In this document: positions 1-8,556 of the stretch, one piece after another
Layout: the number at the start of each line of letters is the position of its first letter
How positions within the stretch are numbered: the stretch's first letter is position 1
From: Levilinea sp.
GTDB taxonomy: Bacteria; Chloroflexota; Anaerolineae; Anaerolineales; Anaerolineaceae
DNA length: 64,000 bases
Direction: 5' to 3'
Assembly: GCA_029975215.1 (NCBI GenBank)
Contig: JARKPO010000045.1
Span: forward strand, 62,001 to 126,000
Position numbers and translations under genes: made by a program
The notes under the pieces: model-generated
Told to the model about the DNA's origin: nothing
Databases searched by the model: none
What the model saw: the letters and a program-made list of their open reading frames with translations, nothing else

Positions 1-1
1 G

Positions 2-850
2 GTGTTCGCGCTGATTGATGCGGCGCCGGTGGTGAAACAGACCGGGAACGAAGCGGTGGGGCGGCTGCGCGGCGCGGTGGACTTTGTGCACGTCAATTTT
101 CGGTATAAAGACTCAGAGCCGGTTTTAGACGATTTTTCGATTTCTATTCGACCAGGGGAGAACCTGGCGTTGGTGGGGCACACCGGCGCGGGAAAATCCT
201 CGGTGGCGAGGCTGGTGGCGCGCTTCTATGAGTTTCAGGAGGGCGAGATCCGCATTGACGGGCGCGATATTCGCAGCCTGGATCTGGAAGCTTACCGCAG
301 GCAGTTGGGAATCGTTTCGCAGACGCCGTTTTTGTTTTCCGGCACAGTGATGGATAATATCCGCTACGCGCGCCCGGAAGCGAGCGATGCAGAGATTGAA
401 CACATTTCTCGTCAGGTTGGCGACGGGGAATGGATTGAGACCCTGCCGCGCGGATTGCACAGCGAGGTGGGCGAGCGTGGGGCTTTTCTTTCAATGGGAC
501 AGCGCCAGATTGTGTCTTTGATTCGCGTGCTGGTGCAGAAACCGGCGATCTTTATCCTGGATGAGGCGACGGCTTCTGTGGATCCTTTTACCGAATGGCA
601 GATTCAACAGGCGCTAAATTTGATCTTGAGTTCTACCACCAGTATCTTGATTGCGCACCGCTTATCCACGGTGAAAAGCGCGGACCGAATTCTGGTGATG
701 CGCGCTGGCAAGATCATCGAGATGGGCAGTCACCAGGATTTATTAAGCCAGGGCGGGCACTACGCGGAGCTGTATAACACCTATTTCCGGCACCAAAGCC
801 TAGCATATGTGGAACAGGCGCGGCAGATCGCCTCAGGTTCCGGCGTCTAG
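2..850 (+). CDS. ABC exporter, C-terminal ATPase part (5' partial)
   Basis: This is the nucleotide-binding domain of an ABC transporter whose membrane part lies before the window; the first codon here is internal. Walker A GHTGAGKSS is at about residue 59, the signature reads LSMGQ (usual LSGGQ) at 163-167, Walker B IFILDEA is at 183-189, and an H-loop IAHRL follows near 217. The text before the domain (FALIDAAP) is typical of the linker in fused half-exporters that act as dimers in the membrane. The substrate cannot be told. Its 3' end overlaps the convergent Nudix gene by 18 bases. Confidence 0.9.
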   Translation: MFALIDAAPVVKQTGNEAVGRLRGAVDFVHVNFRYKDSEPVLDDFSISIRPGENLALVGHTGAGKSSVARLVARFYEFQEGEIRIDGRDIRSLDLEAYRRQLGIVSQTPFLFSGTVMDNIRYARPEASDAEIEHISRQVGDGEWIETLPRGLHSEVGERGAFLSMGQRQIVSLIRVLVQKPAIFILDEATASVDPFTEWQIQQALNLILSSTTSILIAHRLSTVKSADRILVMRAGKIIEMGSHQDLLSQGGHYAELYNTYFRHQSLAYVEQARQIASGSGV

Positions 851-1267
851 CAGTTGGAGAAGGTTGGCGAGGTTCTCGCGGGAGATGCGGGTGAGGTCGA
901 AGGGGGCGCTGCGCGGGTTAAACCAGCCAATTTCGCTGCATTTTCCCGGTTCGCGGATGGTGGGTTCACCTTCCAGCAGGGTGCACAGATAGCTGGGCGA
1001 GATCCAATGCTGCCCTTCTTCCGGCAAAATGTGATCCACCACATCTAATAAGCGTCCAACCTGGATGGTGATACCGTATTCTTCATGCATTTCACGGATG
1101 AGGGCGTGGGCCAGAGTTTCGCCAAATTCCACAGAGCCGCCGGGGAATTCCCACAGGCCGCGCTCATTTTTGGCCAGCGGGCCTCGGCGGGCCATGAAGA
1201 CCGCGCCGTCTTCACGCTGAATGACGGCCCCCACCCCAACACCGATATAATCTACACCTCGTTTCAT
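833..1267 (-). CDS. Nudix hydrolase
   Basis: A 144-residue Nudix protein, probably hydrolysing a nucleoside diphosphate derivative (an oxidised nucleotide or similar). The Nudix box fits GX5EX7REUXEEXGU exactly at residues 44-66 (G44, E50, R58, E59, E62, E63, G65). I start at the ATG at 1267 rather than the further upstream one because AGGAGGT sits six to seven bases before it. It is divergent from the YigZ gene, with a perfect palindrome between them. The substrate is not predictable from sequence. Confidence 0.9.
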   Translation of the reverse strand: MKRGVDYIGVGVGAVIQREDGAVFMARRGPLAKNERGLWEFPGGSVEFGETLAHALIREMHEEYGITIQVGRLLDVVDHILPEEGQHWISPSYLCTLLEGEPTIREPGKCSEIGWFNPRSAPFDLTRISRENLANLLQLLDAGT

Positions 1268-1303
1268 TGAGTACCTCCTGAATGCTGTGTATGGATGGAC
1301 TTG

Positions 1304-1321
1304 CGGGTACAATTGTACCCG
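1304..1321. promoter_or_regulatory. 18-bp perfect palindrome, possible operator
   Basis: The sequence CGGGTACAATTGTACCCG is a perfect inverted repeat in the 84-base gap between the divergent Nudix and YigZ genes. No T-run follows, so it is not a terminator. Its position suits an operator for a dimeric regulator controlling one or both genes. A related core, GTACAATTG, occurs upstream of the peptidase C26 gene at 16454-16462. Confidence 0.45.
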
Positions 1322-1351
1322 TGGAACGTTTCATACAGCGAAAGTGATGCT

Positions 1352-2005
1352 ATGAGCCGTTATTTGATCCCTGCCCAGGAAGCCCGCGCCGAAATCACCG
1401 TGGTGAACAGCCGATTTATCGCCAGCGCGGCCCCTGCGTTCAATGTGGATGAGGCGCGAGCCTTTATTCAGCGGATTCGCGCCGAGTTCCCCGACGCCAG
1501 CCACCATGTGCCCTGTTTTCTGGTAGGGCATGGGGCCTCTGTTACGGCGCATTGCAGCGATGCAGGCGAGCCTTCTGGCACAGCCGGGCGGCCTGCGTTG
1601 GCGGTGCTGCAAGGCAGCGGCCTGGGCGACGTGGTGGTGGTGACACGCTATTTTGGGGGCACCAAGTTGGGCACAGGCGGCCTGGTGCGTGCCTACAGCG
1701 ATGCGGTGCGTGCGGTTTTGGCGGTGCTACCGCGGGCGGTGAAGATCCCCACGGCCACGCTGATGGCGGCCCTGCCGTACAGTTATTTTGAACCGGTACG
1801 CCTGCTCATCGCCAGCCACCGAGGGGAACTGTTGGACCAGGATTTCGGCGCGGATGTGACCCTGAGCGTGCGTTTCCGCATGGAAGATGCGGCGGGCTTT
1901 CAGGAAGCGCTGCGCGAATTGACCCGCGGGACGGTGCAGGCGGAGGTGGTGGAAACCCAGCCCGACACCATTTTCCCCGTGACGGATGATGCGGACTTGG
2001 CCTAA
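1352..2005 (+). CDS. yigZ: YigZ/IMPACT family protein
   Basis: A 217-residue UPF0029 protein. The family signature is clear: DAGEPSGTAGRP at 70-81 and RYFGGTKLGTGGLVRAY at 99-115, followed by the C-terminal DUF1949-type ferredoxin-like domain. Bacterial YigZ proteins are cytosolic, and their relatives (IMPACT/Yih1) act in translation control; the bacterial role is unsettled. The ATG at 1352 begins at the conserved N terminus; no strong ribosome binding site precedes it. The stop overlaps the convergent GNAT gene by four bases. Confidence 0.9.
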   Translation: MSRYLIPAQEARAEITVVNSRFIASAAPAFNVDEARAFIQRIRAEFPDASHHVPCFLVGHGASVTAHCSDAGEPSGTAGRPALAVLQGSGLGDVVVVTRYFGGTKLGTGGLVRAYSDAVRAVLAVLPRAVKIPTATLMAALPYSYFEPVRLLIASHRGELLDQDFGADVTLSVRFRMEDAAGFQEALRELTRGTVQAEVVETQPDTIFPVTDDADLA

Positions 2006-2544
2006 GGGTGAGACTGGAGCCAGTCGGGGGCCAAGACTGCCATGAGGTAGCTGGACCAAAACACGTCACCTACTTTGCGAAAATCGCGCAGATGTCCTTC
2101 GATTTGAAAGCCGGCTTTCTGGTAACAGCGTACAGCAGGGGTGTTGAAATCAAACACGCGCAAATCCACGCGGTGCAACCCCAACTCCACAAAAGCAATC
2201 TCCAGGGCGGCATTGACCATTTGGGTTCCTAAGCCTGCGCCGCGGCCTTGCGGCTGGCCGACCAGCACTTTGCCGAGGGTGGCCGACTGGTTGCGTTCGT
2301 CGAAACTGTACAGCTCAATGTGCCCGAACACCTCAGCTGTAGGGTTATGGACGGCTTTATAGATGCGGCGCGGAGGCAGATCGGCCTGAGCGCTGGCGGC
2401 ATAGGCCAGAAGCTGCTCACGGGTGAGGGGTGCGCGGAAAAACGGCCCAGACCAGAGCATTAAAAACTCGGCGTCGGGAACCCAGCCCAGCAGACGGTCT
2501 ACATCGGCAGCGGTGAACGGTTCCAGGTGGACGGCAGAGGGCAT
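2002..2544 (-). CDS. GNAT family N-acetyltransferase
   Basis: A 180-residue acetyltransferase of the RimJ/RimL type. The acetyl-CoA pyrophosphate loop Q-G-R-G-A-G-L-G is at 99-106, followed by the helix and the family segment LRVFDFNTPAVRCYQKAGF, where an Asn and a late Tyr commonly contribute to catalysis. It lies three bases after the nucleotidyltransferase gene and is probably co-transcribed with it. The acceptor could be a protein N terminus or a small amine. Confidence 0.85.
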   Translation of the reverse strand: MPSAVHLEPFTAADVDRLLGWVPDAEFLMLWSGPFFRAPLTREQLLAYAASAQADLPPRRIYKAVHNPTAEVFGHIELYSFDERNQSATLGKVLVGQPQGRGAGLGTQMVNAALEIAFVELGLHRVDLRVFDFNTPAVRCYQKAGFQIEGHLRDFRKVGDVFWSSYLMAVLAPDWLQSHP

Positions 2545-2547
2545 AGG

Positions 2548-3351
2548 TCAATCCTGGGGAGGGACGGCAGATGCGGGAAGGCGCGCAGCGAGGGCCTGGG
2601 GGTCAAGCTGAGCAAAGACTTCGTTAAACCAGGCGGCAGCTTCCTGGTGGCGTTCTGCCAGATTGGATTTATCCACAAAGTAGAGTGATTCAAGGCGCGC
2701 GATGACCTGAGGCGGCAGCTCGTAATACATATAGCGGGTGTGGAAATGGTGGTGGGCGGGTCGGTAGAGATAGGATAAAGCTTCCACCAGGGGACGCAGG
2801 GTGTAGCCCTGATAAAAGGCGAGGGCTTCCAACCAGTTCTGGCGGTGGATCTCTTTCAGGGTGAGGATTTGAAAAAGGTCAAACATGAGGCGCAGGGTGG
2901 GCAGGCGGCGGGCAGTTTCTTCCTGAAACTGACCGCGATCCAGGTGGGGGACGTTGGAAATGTCGGCCTTATCAAACCAGAATTTGGCCTGGCCGTGAAT
3001 TTCGGGGGTCAGGAATTTATCGGGGCTGGAACGCTTGATCACGCACAGATCCAACATGAGGAAGGGACTGGTGTCAGCCAGCAGGATAAAGGATTGAGCG
3101 TGACCGTGCCAGGTGGGCTGGGGGAGTTCATATTGGATACGGATGGGAGAAAGCTGCAGGAGAAGCTCTTTCAGGCGGGCAAAGATGGGGGCTACCTGGT
3201 CATCCTCGACAACGATCTGAAGGTCAATATCTGACCATTCATCGACACGGTCGAAGGCCGCCGCACCGGCTTCCCACATGGCCAGCACTTCTGGGCGGGG
3301 CTGAAGATCATCCACCAGGGTTTTGAGGATTGTTTCTCTCGTCAGGGTCAT
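2548..3351 (-). CDS. Nucleotidyltransferase-fold protein
   Basis: A 267-residue protein starting at the ATG at 3351, with GGAG nine bases upstream; the open frame further upstream only shadows the next gene. Residues 29-46 carry a polymerase-beta-like nucleotidyltransferase motif with S40-D41-I42-D43, though the usual GS before it reads GA. A second acidic stretch, MLDLCVI, fits the third catalytic Asp. The C-terminal part is helical and Tyr/His-rich. Aminoglycoside-adenylyltransferase-like or tRNA-modifying activity is possible, but the target is unknown. A weak TAAAAT -10 lies at 3378-3383. Confidence 0.75.
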   Translation of the reverse strand: MTLTRETILKTLVDDLQPRPEVLAMWEAGAAAFDRVDEWSDIDLQIVVEDDQVAPIFARLKELLLQLSPIRIQYELPQPTWHGHAQSFILLADTSPFLMLDLCVIKRSSPDKFLTPEIHGQAKFWFDKADISNVPHLDRGQFQEETARRLPTLRLMFDLFQILTLKEIHRQNWLEALAFYQGYTLRPLVEALSYLYRPAHHHFHTRYMYYELPPQVIARLESLYFVDKSNLAERHQEAAAWFNEVFAQLDPQALAARLPASAVPPQD

Positions 3352-3409
3352 CGAGGGTCTCCAGAAGATAGGATGCAATTTTATGAATTGTACGGGGATT
3401 TTCGGTTCT

Positions 3410-4516
3410 TTACACTGGCTGATTGGGCAGGTTTTGGCACAGAAACCGGGCAATCTGGTCGGCGCCGTTGGTGACGGCGGCGGCTGGGCGGGGGAGGCTG
3501 AGCAGGGCGGGAAGCGTATCCAGCCAGTGCATGCGGCGAAAATCGGCTTCGGGGATTTCGACAGCGGGCAGATGGGCGAGGATGTACTCGGCCAGGGGAC
3601 GCGCCTCACGAAAGCCGCTGCGGCTGACAAAGGCAAAGGGGATGCGGTTTTGGTAGACTTCGGCGATGGTGCTGTAACCGGCCTTGCCCACGGCAGCATC
3701 ACAGGCCGCCATCAGGTCGGGGTGATAGAAGTCGGAGTGGTGAGCGAGCAAGATGAGGTTGCCGCGGCGTTCATAGGGCTGCTCGACGGCGCCGGGGATG
3801 ATAAAAAAGACGTCGGAATGAGCTGCCAGACGCTGAAGATGCTCAAACTGATCGGGAATTCCGCCCATGGTGATGAGGACGGCGGGGGCATGATCGGGGA
3901 TGCCCAGGCGGCGGCGGGTTTCGGCACGCGGGGTGCGCGGCAGGCGGCTGGCGGGCAGGGCGCGCAGGTGAGCCTGGGGATTGGGGGCACAAACCGGCTC
4001 GGTTTGGATGTGAAACGTGGCGGTGCGGAAGGAAGAATCTAAGGGGGGCAGGAACGCGGCAAACTGCGGGGCGCGCTCGAGATAACCGGCGTAGATCCAA
4101 TCCCAGGTGAAGTTTTCGATCAAGACCGAAGGAAGAGCGGCGTTTTGGGCGGCCTGAAGGCCGAGGGGGGAGATATCACACAAGACGGCGCGGCAGCCGA
4201 GGGCGCGCAGGCGTTGGGCTGGCTCATCGGCCTGAAGGGGCAGGAAAGCGGCCAGCTTTTCAAGCGTGGCGGGTAGGTTTTCTTCCATCGGCGAAGACTG
4301 CACCAACCCCACATCGGCCTGGGTGGGGTGCAGGGTGAATGCTGCGGCCGGCAGGGCGTCTGCGAAGAACCAGGCAGGAACCTGGGTGAAGAGGTCAAAA
4401 TGCAGGGCAGGATTGAGGCGCAGCAGGGCTTCGATCACCGCACAGGCGCGGGAGGCATGGCCAAAGCCGTGGGCTGTGATCCAATAAGCCCAGCGAACGG
4501 GCGTTGGAGCGGTCAT
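3410..4516 (-). CDS. MurG-like glycosyltransferase family protein
   Basis: A 368-residue GT-B-fold protein. The N terminus has YWITAHGFGHASR (residues 11-23), the glycine-rich loop typical of MurG/UGT-like enzymes and of the sugar-binding half of plant arabinokinase. Near the C terminus GKAGYSTIAE matches the nucleotide-sugar binding loop. The start at 4516 overlaps the YbaK stop as ATGA, so the pair is translationally coupled. Donor and acceptor sugars are not identifiable. Confidence 0.75.
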   Translation of the reverse strand: MTAPTPVRWAYWITAHGFGHASRACAVIEALLRLNPALHFDLFTQVPAWFFADALPAAAFTLHPTQADVGLVQSSPMEENLPATLEKLAAFLPLQADEPAQRLRALGCRAVLCDISPLGLQAAQNAALPSVLIENFTWDWIYAGYLERAPQFAAFLPPLDSSFRTATFHIQTEPVCAPNPQAHLRALPASRLPRTPRAETRRRLGIPDHAPAVLITMGGIPDQFEHLQRLAAHSDVFFIIPGAVEQPYERRGNLILLAHHSDFYHPDLMAACDAAVGKAGYSTIAEVYQNRIPFAFVSRSGFREARPLAEYILAHLPAVEIPEADFRRMHWLDTLPALLSLPRPAAAVTNGADQIARFLCQNLPNQPV

Positions 4517-4998
4517 ATGGTGGAGGGCTCCTCCCATTGGAAGGTTTCCACCGTGCCCAGGGCCTGGCGCAGGGCAGGCTGGGTGAGCAGCAGGGCTGTG
4601 CCGCGCTCCCCGGAACCCAGCGAAACCTCGGCGGGCACGAAAATGCGGCTGTCGGCCAGAATGCGCACGGGAGCGGGCAGCCCAAACGGCGAAACTGCCC
4701 CGGGCGGACTGCCGGTGACAGTCTGTACCTCTTCATCTGAAGCCATGGTCACTCGGGAAGTGCCCAGGTATTGGCGCAGGCGTTTCCAGGGGATTTGCTG
4801 GGGACCGGCGGCCAGTACCAGAAGAAACTGGGAATCGGACAGGCGAAAGAGCAGGCTGCGGATGACCTGATTTGGATTTTGGCCGCGCTCGGCGGCAGCT
4901 TCTTCCAGGGAGCGCACGGGCCGGGTGTGTCGAAAAAGGCGGTAGGGGATGCCGCGCGCCTGCAATTTACGGGCGGCGGGAGGCAGTTCAGGGTTCAT
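4513..4998 (-). CDS. YbaK/EbsC-type aminoacyl-tRNA deacylase
   Basis: A 161-residue YbaK/ProX domain protein expected to hydrolyse mischarged aminoacyl-tRNA in trans. Family landmarks include the N-terminal Y-R-L-F-R-H-T strand, VIRSLLFR, LVLAAG and the late GSPPGAVSPFGL loop, which aligns with the G-x-x-P-G-x-x-S-P-F motif of the active site. It starts eight bases after the hydroxylase stop and is coupled to the glycosyltransferase downstream. Whether it edits Cys-tRNA(Pro) or Ala-tRNA(Pro) is not clear. Confidence 0.9.
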   Translation of the reverse strand: MNPELPPAARKLQARGIPYRLFRHTRPVRSLEEAAAERGQNPNQVIRSLLFRLSDSQFLLVLAAGPQQIPWKRLRQYLGTSRVTMASDEEVQTVTGSPPGAVSPFGLPAPVRILADSRIFVPAEVSLGSGERGTALLLTQPALRQALGTVETFQWEEPSTI

Positions 4999-5006
4999 GT
5001 GCGGCC

Positions 5007-5642
5007 TTAATCAGGGCGGGTCCCGAAGACTATATCCCACAGCGGCGAGCTGACGCCGTAGCGCTGGTTGGGGGTTTTGTAGTGGTGCTGCATATGATAA
5101 CGCTTGATAAACTTCCAATAGCCGCTGCGCATGGCAAAGTGGTGGGTGGCGTAGTGGATCATGTCGTAAAGCAGGTAACCGGTGATGTAGCCGGAGAACA
5201 AGGGGCCGACCCACAGCGGAGCCTGAAGCCATACAGCCACAACCAGATAAAACAAGCCGTAAAACAGGGCGGCCAGGGGAATACTGAGCACGGGGGGCAT
5301 GACCAGGCGGGTTTTGCACTGCGGTTGGGCATGGTGAACGCCATGAAAGAGAAAGAAGATTTTTTCCTGGCGGGGGGTTTTGGGTGGGTAGTGAAACAGG
5401 AAACGGTGCAGGGTGTATTCAGCAAAGGTCCACAAGAACAGGCCGATGAGAAAGGCGGGGGGCAAAATGGCCCAGTTGGGGGAGGCAGCGCGCAGAACAT
5501 CAAAGAAGAGTGCAAACAACGCCACAGGCACCCATAGGATGAGCACGGCGATGGGGCTGATGTGGGTGAAGAATTCTAAGAAATCCGATTTAAATAAACG
5601 AATAGGCACATCGCTGTGGTCGGTAGGGAAATGATTGGCCAT
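5007..5642 (-). CDS. Fatty acid hydroxylase / sterol desaturase family
   Basis: A 211-residue membrane-bound di-iron enzyme. The histidine clusters of the superfamily are all present: H79-x4-H84, H100-x2-H103-H104, H163-x3-H167-H168 and H183-x2-H186-H187, between hydrophobic segments at about 30-50, 60-78, 118-140 and 145-162. It would use O2 to hydroxylate a lipid, perhaps the 2-position of a fatty acyl chain or a carotenoid/hopanoid. GAGGAG lies eight bases before the ATG. The presence of an O2-dependent enzyme suggests at least occasional oxygen exposure. Confidence 0.88.
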   Translation of the reverse strand: MANHFPTDHSDVPIRLFKSDFLEFFTHISPIAVLILWVPVALFALFFDVLRAASPNWAILPPAFLIGLFLWTFAEYTLHRFLFHYPPKTPRQEKIFFLFHGVHHAQPQCKTRLVMPPVLSIPLAALFYGLFYLVVAVWLQAPLWVGPLFSGYITGYLLYDMIHYATHHFAMRSGYWKFIKRYHMQHHYKTPNQRYGVSSPLWDIVFGTRPD

Positions 5643-5720
5643 AACAAGATCTCCTCGTGCTGGTTCTATGAATAAATGACCTGACCGAACGGTTTACCGC
5701 CAATACTTGAGAGGACAGGC

Positions 5721-5987
5721 TTAATTGGAGGTTGGGGGATCAACGCGTTCAACCACAACGGTTAGGTTGGCAGCCATAGCGGCGATGGCTCCGATGGCGG
5801 CCCATACGGGCAGGAGCAGAACGCCCACCACGCCCAGGGTGAGAGGAATTTCAATGAGGACTTCGCCTTGCTCATTTTTGAGGATGATGCGGCGAATATT
5901 GCCCTCGCGTATCAACTCTTTGACCTTGGCAACTACAGCCTCACCCGTGACGCGGAACTCTTCGTAACGAACTCTTTCTTCGGACAT
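5721..5987 (-). CDS. DUF4342 domain protein
   Basis: An 88-residue protein matching DUF4342: an N-terminal E-E-F-x-V-T-G-E helix, REGNIRRIIL, then LIEIPLTLGVVGVL leading into a hydrophobic segment at about 50-75. Function is unknown. I use the ATG at 5987 because AGGAG is placed eight bases before it; a GTG two codons earlier is less well placed. It follows the zinc-ribbon membrane genes by 12 bases and probably shares their transcript. Confidence 0.85.
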   Translation of the reverse strand: MSEERVRYEEFRVTGEAVVAKVKELIREGNIRRIILKNEQGEVLIEIPLTLGVVGVLLLPVWAAIGAIAAMAANLTVVVERVDPPTSN

Positions 5988-5999
5988 GTGCACTTCTCC

Positions 6000-7106
6000 T
6001 TATGATTTTGGCTTGTGCCGCTGATTCCACTGCCAGGGCCAAACGGCGGGGACGATGGCGGCGATGCCAAAGAGGAAGGCCAGGACGGCTAACAAAACAG
6101 CGATGGGGGCCAGCGGCGGCAGGGCCACCCCCGCCGCGCCGAGGATTAGGCTGAAAATCAGCAGGACCAGGCCGATGCCGCCCAGGACAGCGGCCCATTT
6201 CCAACCAGCGGACTGGCTGGCGACGCGCACGCCGTTGATTTGCCCGGTTTGTCCGTGAATCCACACCGGGCGGTGGCGGCCTTCGTCATCCAGGTAATAC
6301 GACGTGTACATGGGCAGCAGCAAAAGGGTCCAATACGGGTCCTGGTATTCTACTTGCAGTTTGAGGCTGCGGGTGTGCTGTGCGCCGCCTGCCTGGCTGC
6401 ATTCCTGCCCGGCTTTTTCGTCCAGGGCGGCGCGGGCAGCCGGCCATGCGCTTTCGGGCGGCTCATCCGGCACGCGGATGATAGCGCTGCCCAGCATAGC
6501 GGCATCATAGGCGCGGGCTTGCTCCAAGGGATAAGAACCAATAATTCTCTCGCGGGCGGCATGATCGCTGGTGGCTGGGACGGCGATATTATGGTACCTG
6601 CGCTGGATTTGGCCCAGGCGCGGCTCCCAGCGCACACGGGTTTCAATGACCTCGCGCGACTGCCAACTGCCGTTGCTGTAATAATCTTGGGAAGATTTGA
6701 CTTGATAATCAAAGCCGCTTTCGGCCTGCCAGGTGCCGCTGAGGCTGCTGTCTACCAGCCACATGGGCTGCCAGAGCGGGCGGGCGCGTTTGAGGAGGTT
6801 GGGGGTGGTGAAATCCGCGGGACGCAGCCAGACCTCTTTGACAAATCTTTCCACCGCTGGAGCCAGACTGCTGACCTGGCGCTGAAAGGGCAGGAGCAAT
6901 TCGGGCGGTTCTGCCCGCAGCCGCACCGGCTGGGATTCGAGCACGCCCTGGGCGCAGTTGGGGCAGGGCTGCCCAAGCTGTTCGGGGTTAATCAGAAAGG
7001 CCTGTCGGCAGGCACGGCAGCCCGCGGGCTGGACCTCCAGGCCCCAGGCGGATTGAACTTCATCCAGTATTGTGGGGTCGGTGGAAGGGGCAGAGGGGGT
7101 GCTCAT
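6000..7106 (-). CDS. Zinc-ribbon membrane protein, family A
   Basis: A 368-residue protein of unknown function. An N-terminal zinc ribbon (C-R-A-C at 34-37 and C-P-N-C near 49-52) is followed by a large soluble domain. That domain ends in LLLLPMYTSYYLDDEGRH and V-W-I-H-G-Q-T-G-Q-I-N-G, shared with the next gene and with the product at 52556-53329. Two hydrophobic helices lie at about residues 305-355. Start and upstream stop overlap by one base (TGATG), so it is coupled to the 434-residue gene. Confidence 0.75.
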   Translation of the reverse strand: MSTPSAPSTDPTILDEVQSAWGLEVQPAGCRACRQAFLINPEQLGQPCPNCAQGVLESQPVRLRAEPPELLLPFQRQVSSLAPAVERFVKEVWLRPADFTTPNLLKRARPLWQPMWLVDSSLSGTWQAESGFDYQVKSSQDYYSNGSWQSREVIETRVRWEPRLGQIQRRYHNIAVPATSDHAARERIIGSYPLEQARAYDAAMLGSAIIRVPDEPPESAWPAARAALDEKAGQECSQAGGAQHTRSLKLQVEYQDPYWTLLLLPMYTSYYLDDEGRHRPVWIHGQTGQINGVRVASQSAGWKWAAVLGGIGLVLLIFSLILGAAGVALPPLAPIAVLLAVLAFLFGIAAIVPAVWPWQWNQRHKPKS

Positions 7107-8410
7107 CAGGCGGCCTCCGAATCAACTGCTTTGCGGTAGAGAGAGATGGCAAAGGCGGCGCCAATGCCGAGGACGATGAACGAAATCACCAGGGTGATGG
7201 CCCCCACACCGCCTGCCAGGAGCAATGGCAGGCTGATGAGACCGCCTAGCACGCCGGGGGTCAGCATGGCAGCGATGGCTAACCAGACTTTCCACCAGGC
7301 GACCGGCTTTTGGCCAGCGATGGTGCCTGTTTGCCCATTGATCATCACCTGATACACCTTGTCTTCGAATTTGTAGGAGGCCAGATAAACCGGCAGGAGC
7401 ACATAACGCCAGGATTCATCGGCAAAATCTGCCACCATGGTGAAGTTGCGGACGTGCGATGAGGAGATATCTGCGTAGCAGGCGTCGCGGGCTTTTTCCC
7501 GCATTTGCGATTTGCCCTCTTCCCAGGCCTGGGTGAGGGGGATATCGTAGGCATGGGCCTGCCAGCCGGCGAGGTAATCGGGCAAATAGGACACCAGATC
7601 GCTCAGATCAAAGGGCTGGATGCGGCCCAGGATTCTTTTGCTGATGTGGGAACTGCCCGAAATGAGCCAATCTTCCAATTGAACGTTCACACGCCCATTT
7701 TCCCAGCGCCAATCAATGACGGTGCGGGATTTCCATTCTTTGCTGCCGGAGTCGTAGTAGCGCTCGGTGCGCTCATAACCGACTTCGGCTTTCCAGTCGG
7801 CCTGGATGTGGCAGTTGAAGGTCCAGAATGGCAGGTAAATGCCCAGGAAACGATCCAGGACAGAGGACTGGCCGAGGGTATCGGGGTGGAACCAGCCTTT
7901 GCTGAGCCATTCTTTAGCCAGGCGGCGGTTATTTTCCACGGGGATTTTGAAGGGGATCAGAAAGCGCGGGCGAAGCTGATCATCGGCGGCCTGACGGAGG
8001 TTGACGCGGTTGGAGGCGCAGAATGGGCAGGTAATGGAGAGAGCTTTGTCTTCTACCGCCAAATTGGCTCCGCAGGAATCACAGTGCAGTTCCATGCGGC
8101 CAGCTGTGCCCCAGCCCTGCTCCGCTTTGGCGACGGTTTCCAGGGTAAATTCTAACTTCTCGGCCTGGCGGCCCACACGCTGGCCGTTGGCCTGGGATTG
8201 AAACCCGCAGTGTTCACAAGCCACCCCGCCCGCGGCAACATCGAAACGGGTGACTGCGCCGCATTGGGGGCATTTGAAGGTAATCGGGGCTTCGGCTTCG
8301 GTTTTAGCCTGCACCGGGGCGTACACGGTGATGCCGGGAACCTGAGAGTCAACAGCTTGATAATTGGGCGGGATTTCCCAGGGAGGCAGAGGGGTAGAGG
8401 CCTGGTTCAT
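7106..8410 (-). CDS. Zinc-ribbon membrane protein, family B
   Basis: A 434-residue protein of unknown function with two zinc ribbons: CPQCG with C-x2-CG at about 48-70, and CDSCG with CPFC at about 110-135. A soluble middle domain follows, then the shared LLPVYLASYKF and V-M-I-N-G-Q-T-G motif and two C-terminal membrane helices. It heads a three-gene unit with the family A protein and DUF4342. A ribosome binding site CAGGAG lies 11 bases before ATG. The architecture suggests a cytoplasmic zinc-binding sensor or assembly factor anchored at the membrane; this is inference. Confidence 0.75.
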   Translation of the reverse strand: MNQASTPLPPWEIPPNYQAVDSQVPGITVYAPVQAKTEAEAPITFKCPQCGAVTRFDVAAGGVACEHCGFQSQANGQRVGRQAEKLEFTLETVAKAEQGWGTAGRMELHCDSCGANLAVEDKALSITCPFCASNRVNLRQAADDQLRPRFLIPFKIPVENNRRLAKEWLSKGWFHPDTLGQSSVLDRFLGIYLPFWTFNCHIQADWKAEVGYERTERYYDSGSKEWKSRTVIDWRWENGRVNVQLEDWLISGSSHISKRILGRIQPFDLSDLVSYLPDYLAGWQAHAYDIPLTQAWEEGKSQMREKARDACYADISSSHVRNFTMVADFADESWRYVLLPVYLASYKFEDKVYQVMINGQTGTIAGQKPVAWWKVWLAIAAMLTPGVLGGLISLPLLLAGGVGAITLVISFIVLGIGAAFAISLYRKAVDSEAA

Positions 8411-8501
8411 TTATGCGATCACTCCTGGATGGTTCAAGGCTGTGCCTGACAAGATCAAAGTATAGCATAATCATTCCAGGGGAGAGGGGAAGTGGCGAGA
8501 A

Positions 8502-8538
8502 TAAAAAAAAACCGGAGCCGTGTTGCTCGGCTCCGGTT
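8502..8538 (-). terminator. Intrinsic terminator of the acyl-CoA synthetase gene
   Basis: An 11-bp perfect stem (8510-8520 with 8528-8538) with a seven-base loop is followed, on the minus strand, by eight U residues. It lies just after the stop at 8557. Confidence 0.9.
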
Positions 8539-8556
8539 TCTGTGCCTGTTGGAGAT

